The notes under the pieces: model-generated
Told to the model about the DNA's origin: nothing
The model's input: only the letters and a program-made list of their open reading frames with translations
The model's database searches: none
In this document: positions 57,256-64,000 of the stretch, one piece after another
How positions within the stretch are numbered: position 1 is the stretch's first letter
How the letters are laid out: the number at the start of each line of letters is the position of its first letter
Translations under genes and position numbers: made by a program
Assembly: GCA_035578175.1 (NCBI GenBank)
Contig: JAQMRL010000012.1
Coordinates: 22,750,671 to 22,814,670, forward strand
Length of the DNA stretch: 64,000 nucleotides
DNA from: Catonia carolina
Lineage: Eukaryota > Arthropoda > Insecta > Hemiptera > Achilidae
Direction: 5' to 3'

Positions 57256-58695
57256 CAGAGTGATTCACGAAGAAGCGGAGATACTTCGGAGGTGAACTAC
57301 AACCAAAAATAAGATAAAAAGTTAATGTAAACATAGATCCGGAATCGCTTCGTTAGCGAGTTACAGCTGGCGAAAATGTTCGTCCGGGTTTCAGTTCCCC
57401 CGCAGAAATGAAACCCTGCAGAAATTTCTAGAGCGTTAATTCAGTTTTGAAACTAAATAGATTTCATGTAAAATGAGCTGAAAAATTGAATAACAAACCC
57501 CAGATCTGTAACTAGAATTGTTCTTGAGATATGACGAAATACACCAAATCTGGTCTCGAAAAACTGTTTTCTTTAAGGTTTGAAGTACCTACATTAACTT
57601 TGTTAAATGGGTAACAAACACGTAAAATTTTTAAACAAAACTTGTAGACAATTTAATTTTGAAGAGAATGATGTAAAATAGTCTAATAAAAAGAACAAAT
57701 AAAACTCACGAAAAAAGGTTTTTATTACAGCAAAACAAAAAAAAACTGTAAACAAAAATTTCAAATCGCACAAAAAGTCCTTGTAATACTTGGTAACACT
57801 TAAAGAAAACAAAGCAAATACAAAACTTCAATTAGAGAGGTAGGCCTAATACAGTAGAAAAATTACAATTTACTACTGTACTACGAAAATTGTTCAAAAT
57901 AGGCTCCACCACAGTATAAGTTATTCACCATTGTACTTAATTAAAATTGCTTCAATGGCATTGTGTATTTAATTACGTTTGTTTTGAATAAGTTCAGCAG
58001 CGTTATGAATTCTGATCACAAACTCTTCCCTTGTTTTAACTTTTTCTTCATATACTAAAGCTTACGACATCACAGGTACCTAATAATAATCAAGAGGTGT
58101 CAAGTCAGGCGACCTTGGAGGCCAATAGATCGGTCCATCACGCCCAATCCAGTTGTTGAAAGTTTAATTTAAATGATTCCTAGTGGCTAAGGAGAAATGT
58201 GGAGCCGATCCACCTTGTTGGAAAATAAATTCACGACTTGTAAGTAGAGGAACTTATTCTAAGAGAAGTTGCAAATTATTTTGCAAGAAATTTCTTTCTT
58301 TCATGGAAATACTAATTTTTACACTGAAATTGTGTTACCAAGTATAATAAGGACTTTCTGTGTGATTTGAAATTTTTGTTGACAGTTCTGTTTTGTTTCG
58401 GTGTAATAAAAACTTTTTTTCGTAAGTTTTGTATTTGTTTTTTATTGGCCTATTTTACACCATTCTCTTCAGAATTAAATTCTTTAGAAGTTTTGTTTAA
58501 TAATTTTACATGTTGGTTACCCATTTAACAAAGTTAATGTAGGACTTCAAACCTTAAAGAAAACATTTTTTCAAGACCAAATTTGGTAGATTTTGTCAGA
58601 TGTCTGAAATATTACTCTAGTTACATGTCTGGGATCTAAATTATTCAAATTTTCAGCTCATTTTACATAAAATCTATTTAGTTTCACAATTAATG
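57256..58695 (-). mobile_element. Foldback DNA transposon with a transposase remnant
   Basis: Inverted arms of about 360 bp (57437-57800 and 58333-58695) share TTTAACAAAGTTAATGTAGG and TTTCAGCTCATTTTACAT. Between them, on the minus strand, is WIGRDGPIYWPPRSPDLTPLDYY then VYEEKVKTREEFVIRIHNAA, the last catalytic block of a Tc1/mariner-like transposase. The left end is CAGAGTGATTCACGAAGAAG. The right end is cut by repeat family B. Confidence 0.8.
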
Positions 58696-58950
58696 TTGTT
58701 GTTGTTTAGGTCATCAGCCAAAAGGCTGGTTTAAACCTTTAGAGGTTTTACTAAGTAAAACGAGAAGTGAGGTTGTTTACCTTGCCTTTCTCACTGAGTG
58801 GAAAAGTATGCTTATCAGCATGCCAGGCCCTCCGAAAAGCACCTACCTTCCACCCTGCAAATGACACCTTCACTTCATTTACCACAAGGTCTGGCTGTAT
58901 AACGAAATTCATTGCTCTCAGAGAATTTCGTGTTCGTGAGAGGCGCATAG
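58696..58950 (-). repeat. Repeat family B copy (inverted)
   Basis: It begins with the inverted tail TTGTTGTTGTTTAGGTC, followed by GGCTGGTTTAAACC and ATGCTTATCAGCATGCCAGG, and ends GAATTTCGTG. It is 5'-truncated and joined directly to the foldback transposon's right arm. Confidence 0.7.
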
Positions 58951-59146
58951 TACCGAGTCAGACTGTTCTGTTTTGAGTTGTCACAGTATGCTTTTATTAC
59001 AATCCATCAGTTCACACCAAATTTTGTTATAGCAACACGCTGTCTACTGTTCTGTCCATTTGTTTCGTCTATTAGTCGTCTCAAAGTTTTACCGTTTCCG
59101 TTTATGTTTATAAATTGTTTGTCGCTACTATCTTTAATATTCAAAA

Positions 59147-59257
59147 ATGTCAAATATATCATCACGAGCTAAATTAATATTTGACTTAGCTACGAAGGAA
59201 ACCATTGAAGAAGATGATAGATTCTCCAGTCCTTCTCCAGATTTAACAGAAATACAG
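59147..59257 (+). CDS. Transposase-like gene, exon 1
   Basis: ATG at 59147 (AAAAATGTCAAAT context), 37 codons: MSNISSRAKLIFDLATKETI and then SPSPDLTEIQ; donor GTTAGT, phase 0. Confidence 0.65.
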
Positions 59258-59509
59258 GTTAGTACCTAACTTTTAAGTATGTAATATTAGTGTAATACAT
59301 TTAATTATCTATTTCTGTACCTAATTTCATTTTAATATAGTTCTACAACTAACAATGTTTTTTTTTAATACATTTTCTTACTGTATGCGTACATATTTTT
59401 CAAGATTGAATTATAAAATAGGTCAATGCCTTAGTTGTTTTTAGGTACCTGTGTGTACAGATCTTCTCTTTGTGTTATAAAAATATTATCCACTGGGTAC
59501 TTTTTGCAG

Positions 59510-59623
59510 GAATTACAACCAGACTTATACAATGAAATTATAAATTGTGAACAGAAGCCATCATATTATGAATTTAATTTGAACACAGTCACAAATGACT
59601 TCGAAGATCAAGAACTAAATCAG
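59510..59623 (+). CDS. Transposase-like gene, exon 2
   Basis: Acceptor TTTTTGCAG, donor GTATGT; 38 codons, ELQPDLYNEIINCEQK to DFEDQELNQ, phase 0. Confidence 0.65.
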
Positions 59624-59789
59624 GTATGTTTGACTAGTTTCTTTTACGGAATATTGTGTGAATTTTCATTAGCATAATCTTGATATTTTTAAAGCGAAAA
59701 ACAGGTTGAATTGACAGCCTACTTTATTTTGATGTCGTTTATAGAAAAACATACAATAGATATTAAACACGTTGTACTTTGGAGTTTTC

Positions 59790-59990
59790 CTGATATGGCT
59801 GAATGGAAAAGACCGTTCTAAATTTAAATTTAATTTAAATTTTTTTAAACTCTAAAGAAGATGGTACCTCCATAACTATCAAAAGTTTAAAAGAAATTGC
59901 AACCAAAAGAAAGGTAAGAAAGAATAGTTTATATTGTAGCCTAATAATTTATAAATTAAATGGTTGGCAGGATGCAATACAAGAATTTGT
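59790..59990. mobile_element. Single-arm, diverged relative of the 15.3-kb palindromic element
   Basis: The inverse of 15290-15460 is recognisable: GAATGGAAAAGACCG, AAATTTAAATTTAATTTAAA, CTCTAAAGAAGATGGTACC and TTGGCAGGATGCAATACAAG. It lies in intron 2 of the gene at 59147. Confidence 0.6.
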
Positions 59991-60030
59991 TCGTAAATGA
60001 TACCTATTATATACATTTCTATATTTTCAG

Positions 60031-60208
60031 CAGTACAATGAAGGCAATAACCATGAAAGTTCTCAATTAATAGAGGAAATGACTGAGGATGACTTTGACA
60101 AAGATCCTAATTACGTAAATATCAGCGATAGGTCATCATCAACAACAGACAATGACGCCGATGAAGACTCTGTACTAGCTAACACATCTCAACGTATACG
60201 TGCTAAAG
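60031..60208 (+). CDS. Transposase-like gene, exon 3
   Basis: Acceptor ATATTTTCAG, donor GTATTT. It encodes ESSQLIEEMTEDDFDKDPNY and SSSTTDNDADEDSVLAN, ending in phase 1. Confidence 0.65.
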
Positions 60209-61121
60209 GTATTTCTAATCAAAACTTACTAAAATTGTTAATTGCACCCCTCAAAATGAAATTTTAGTGGCTGCTATTTATGAGCCCGATAAGGTTATGG
60301 GTACGCATTGTACTTTATACGATATGTAGTTAAAATACCTACACACCAATAAATTATAATATACTGATTTTTAAAAAAATGCTGTCAAAAAGTTAAAAAT
60401 CCCAATCTTTTTTTATGTTTCTTATGTTCCTAAGTTCTTAACAAAACGAACACGTGTCAATGTATAAATTGATTGTGTGTATGGTGGGAAGGAGTAGTTA
60501 CATTTTCTAAAAGTGCAGATATATTGTTACACCTACTGTGACTGCCAAAAAAAATAAAAAGGTTGGGATTGATTAGAAACTTGATAGGCGTATTTTTGTT
60601 ATTTTATATTGACATTGTATCGGATGTGATAATATTAATTTTTTTTCATAAACCCGAGCCAGATGTTTACAATAGATTTTCAAAGGTCCAGTACATACTG
60701 CATATTATCAGAATGAGTCATCGATTAGTTTTATTATAATTTTTAGTTTTTATTTATTACGATCATCGAATGGGTTCCATAGATTACATGCAATTTGTGA
60801 GAACCAGAGCACATGATGTTTACCACAGATTACGTGCATACTATCAGAATGAAACATTGATTACAGAACAGTTCACATTTAGTTTAATTAATTTATTTAT
60901 AATTAACTTATTAAATTTATTAAGTTAAAACGATTAGTTAAATTGATTTCTACCATTTGTCACCTTAGTATTCTTTCCCCCTAATTTTGTTTTATGTAAT
61001 GTATTCTTTAATACTGGACATAACAACAAGTAACCTTTAATTAATGTGAACACAAAATTATAATACTGATATTAAAAATAAATAGGTAGGCCTATAGTTC
61101 TCAAAATTAATGATGTTTCAG

Positions 61122-63100
61122 GAAAGAGTAAGGCAAAGAAATGTGATAGCAGTCAGCTAACGTTGTCACCTTCAACGGCATTGGAATCTGTTCCCGACAG
61201 TGGTTCTCGTAAAAGGCTTCCAAAGCCTGTACAATGGAAGAAACATGTACGTAAACAAAACCTGAATAGTGGTAAGTCCTATATAAGTTCTACGGGCACA
61301 GCTATTCCTGAAAGACAACTAAAACCTCCCTGCAGTGAGAAATGTAGATTGAAATGTAGTTCTAAGTTTGGCGTAGAAGATCGTTTAAAAATTAAAAGTG
61401 CATTTTGGTCTATGGGTGACATAAATAAACAACGGGAATTTATAATTCGTCATTGTAAAATTGTAGAACCAAAATATCGGTATGCATGTGAAAGCAGTCA
61501 CAGGTCCAAAAATTTTTCATTTTTTTTTCTATAAAGAACAATAATATGATAAGAGTTTGTAAGACAATGTTTCTTGGGACATTGAGTGTAAGTAAAAGAT
61601 ATGTTCATACCGCATGGCAGAAAGTACGTGATGATGGGACAGTGGAGGAAGATAAAAGAGGGAAACATCCATGTAGTAACAAAATTATACTTGAAGCAGA
61701 AGACATAAGAGAACACATTCAATCAATAGACCGAGTTCCATCTCACTATTGTCGTTCAAGGACAAAACGACAGTATGTTGATGGATCTTTAAACTTAACA
61801 AGATTGTATGATCTTTATGTTGAGAAAGTTAAGAAACACAATGAAGACTGCATTAAAAATAATCGAATGGAGGATATTAAAAAAATTGCCAAAAACACGT
61901 TTACTCTCAGATTTTCAATCATGAATTTAATATCTCCTTTTATCAGCCAAAGAAAGATCAATGTAATTTGTGTTCCAGTTATCAACAACGTAATATCAAT
62001 GACAGGGCTGAGATTCAGGTACAGTATGACCACCACATTGAAGAGAAAAATATAAGTAGGGAAGAAAAGAAAAAAGATATTGAAAATTGCGATGAGAATA
62101 AACTTACAACAGCTGTTATTTGTTTCGACTTTGAGGCTGTTCTGTCTGTGCCTTGTGGAGAATGTTCATCATTGTACTATAAACGAAAACTCTCATGTTT
62201 TAATTTTACTACTTTTGACATACAGTCAAAACATGGCACCTGCTTCTTCTAGACAGAGACAACAGCAAAGAAAGGAGCCAATGAAGTTAGTTCATGTCTA
62301 CTGCAATTAATTGAAAAAAAGTTAAGTATCGGTGTGACAAAATTAATTTTATACGCGGATAATTGTATTGGGCAAAATAAGAATAAAAATATTGCTGCCT
62401 TGTATTTATATGCATTACAGAATTTCAGTAATATTGAATCAATTACACAGAAGTATCTTATTGCTGGCCACACTCAAAATGAAAATGATTCTATACATGC
62501 AGCAATCGAGAAAGAAAGGAGACGAATTATAAAAGGAGGTTCTATCACTCACCCTTCACAATTAGTATCCGTATTGAAATCTGCGAAAAAGACTGGCCAC
62601 CCCTACAATGTAATTGAAATAAACACTGACGACATTTACGACTTCAAAAAACTAGCTCTTTCTCTTGGACATAACTACAGTCAAAACTCTAATGGTCAAA
62701 AAGTGGTTTGGAATAACATTAGGGTAATGCACTTTGAAAAAAAAGCCCATTTACTATTTTTTATAAAAATAACTACAGTGATACAAGTTACATGAGTATT
62801 GATGTCCGAACAAGAACTTCGCGAAAGATGCCTAAGTTGCAACTTGAACATGCTTACTGTGATCAACAATTAATTATAAGTGATAAGAAGAAAAAAGATT
62901 TGATGTCATTGTGCGATGAACATATTATTCCTAAAGTTCACTGGGACTATTTTAAAAGCTTACCTTCTTCAATCAACATGGAAAAAACTGTGATAAAGAA
63001 CTTACTTCTGAAAGTGATTAGGTCAATCAAAGGGATAAGAGTATTACTATTGTTTATTTGCGTTCACATTTTTATTAGTTGCCTAATTCTATCATTTTAA
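61122..63100 (+). pseudogene. Transposase-like gene, exon 4 (catalytic region, disrupted)
   Basis: Acceptor ATGTTTCAG, phase 1. Successive frames give RVCKTMFLGTLSVSKRYVHT, EDIREHIQSIDRVPSHYCRS, FNHEFNISFYQPKKDQCNLC and KSAKKTGHPYNVIEINTDDI, then ISDKKKKDLMSLCDEHIIP. All blocks follow one another without loss, so the breaks are single-base events. Confidence 0.75.
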
Positions 63101-64000
63101 ATAATGTGCCTAAGCTTAAAAAAAATTTCTTAAAGTGTAGTGCTACCGTTCTACAAAATGTTTTAATATAGGCAGTGCTTTTTAAAAAAATTGTCGAATT
63201 AATTTGTCGGTTTAATTAGTTTCAATTATTACTTTGTACTCAGTGATATCGTAATTTATTAATTTTACGTTAATAATTGTATGTTGAATTTGTAATAAGT
63301 TATTGTAATTTTGTGCATTTTGAAGTCACTGAATTTTTAAAGTTTTATTAGCACTGTAGTTATACTCTTGTAGAAAATAAACTTATGAATATTGTTTATT
63401 TTAAGTCTTTATCAATGTTTTACATTAGTTTATTTATTTATCAGTGTTTATTATACCTATGTATAAAAAAGTTTATGGAACATGTTTTTTGTCTTTAATA
63501 TTGTTATTGAGAAAAATGTACTAGAACACAAATTGAATTTAACATTCATTTGTTACAATTATTTATAATAATAATATTTTCCCCCCCCCCAACAAAATTT
63601 TAGATTCAGTTCTTGTAACTAATGTTCTAGTTAAATTATAAATTCGTAAATTTTAACTATAGTTAGTACATGCTGACATAGTGTAACATGTAGGAAAGGT
63701 GAACTAAATTGTCAAAGCCATACTGTTCCAATTCAAGAAATTCAAATAAAAAATTATTTTATAGCATATCAGTCACATAAATAAAGATTTTTTTCTTGTG
63801 AATTATAAATTTGTAGTGTTTTCATTAGTGCTGTAAGGTTTTCAGGTAGGTAATGACAAATGATTTTGTGCAACTGCATTTGAAAGTTATTACTAAATCT
63901 ATTTTCCTTTATTTCTCAAAAGTCTTGATTTTTAAATGTCACAGTCTGGTTCTGATGTATCGATGTATTGATCACATTTTTTTTAGACACAAAGTAAAAC
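63101..64000. other. Downstream AT-rich sequence
   Basis: It is probably partly the 3' UTR of the preceding gene (AAAATAAAC near 63375 could serve as a polyadenylation signal). A C10 run lies near 63582-63591. No further gene was seen. Confidence 0.4.

Larger units (their letters stand above)
59147..63100 (+). pseudogene. Transposase-like gene with DNCxGQNKN motif (possibly DUF7869-type), four exons, broken frame
   Basis: Exons 59147-59257, 59510-59623, 60031-60208 and 61122-63100 have good GT-AG borders and matching phases. The N-terminal part is acidic (MTEDDFDKDPNYVNISD). A Cys motif, CSEKCRLKCSSKFG, precedes FWSMGDINKQREFI. The RNase-H-like part has VICFDFEAVLSVPCGE, LYADNCIGQNKNKNIAALY and IAGHTQNENDSIHAAIEKE, giving a plausible D-D-E set. 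Proteins of this layout are common in arthropods and usually uncharacterised; the domain name is from memory. The last exon has frame changes at a T9 run near 61520, an A-rich run near 61880-61900 and a T6 run near 62760, and an in-frame TAG at 62250-62252. It is either a recently dead transposon gene or an intact one with sequencing errors at homopolymers plus one true stop. Confidence 0.72.

Noticed and set aside
59858..59911. Apparent extra exon (EDGTSITIKSLKEIATKRK) between exons 2 and 3 of the gene at 59147
   Set aside because: It does not fit the phase of the flanking exons, and the sequence is a diverged arm of the palindromic element at 15.3 kb.

Overview
The window looks like AT-rich, intron-rich, transposon-laden insect nuclear DNA. 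The animal genes are of insect type. The mix of mariner, piggyBac, hAT, Tigger and tRNA-derived SINE debris, and introns of several kilobases filled with repeats, would suit a hemipteran, but the order is an inference. There is no sign of bacterial organisation, and no functional RNA gene or CRISPR array was seen.

Two conserved host genes sit head to head around 7.3-10.4 kb. On the minus strand (313-7277) are the first four coding exons of Vps45, the SM protein of endosomal membrane fusion; the rest lies beyond the left edge. On the plus strand (10461-32653) is a complete CARD-containing initiator caspase of the Dronc/caspase-9 type. It can be spliced from eight coding exons into a predicted 402-residue protein with CARD, p20 (His in SHG, Cys in QMCRG) and p10 parts. 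Its introns (about 22 kb of span for 1.2 kb of coding) are crowded with nested mobile elements.

The region from 33 to 58 kb has no intact host gene that I recognise. It holds LINE 3' ends, two Tigger/pogo remnants, a TTAA MITE, many mariner derivatives (several nested), palindromic elements, a 190-bp tandem repeat in higher-order blocks (46.3-51.6 kb), and a ~2.2-kb element with AGGCG...GCGCC inverted ends.

At 59147-63100 (+) lies a multi-exon gene of a transposase-like family with a DNCIGQNKN motif and a candidate D-D-E triad. It carries three frameshifts at homopolymers and one in-frame TAG.

The commonest repeat (called family A here) is a ~0.9-1.0 kb AT-rich element running from ACTTTCTCTTGCC to GTTTCACACCAGA. 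It has internal ~170-bp repeats and an embedded GT microsatellite, and one copy inserted into another fixes its ends. A tRNA-derived SINE (four copies with clear target-site duplications), a second SINE-like repeat with an (AAC)n tail (family B) and an intron-borne repeat (family C) make up most of the rest. The nesting order of many insertions can be read from target duplications.
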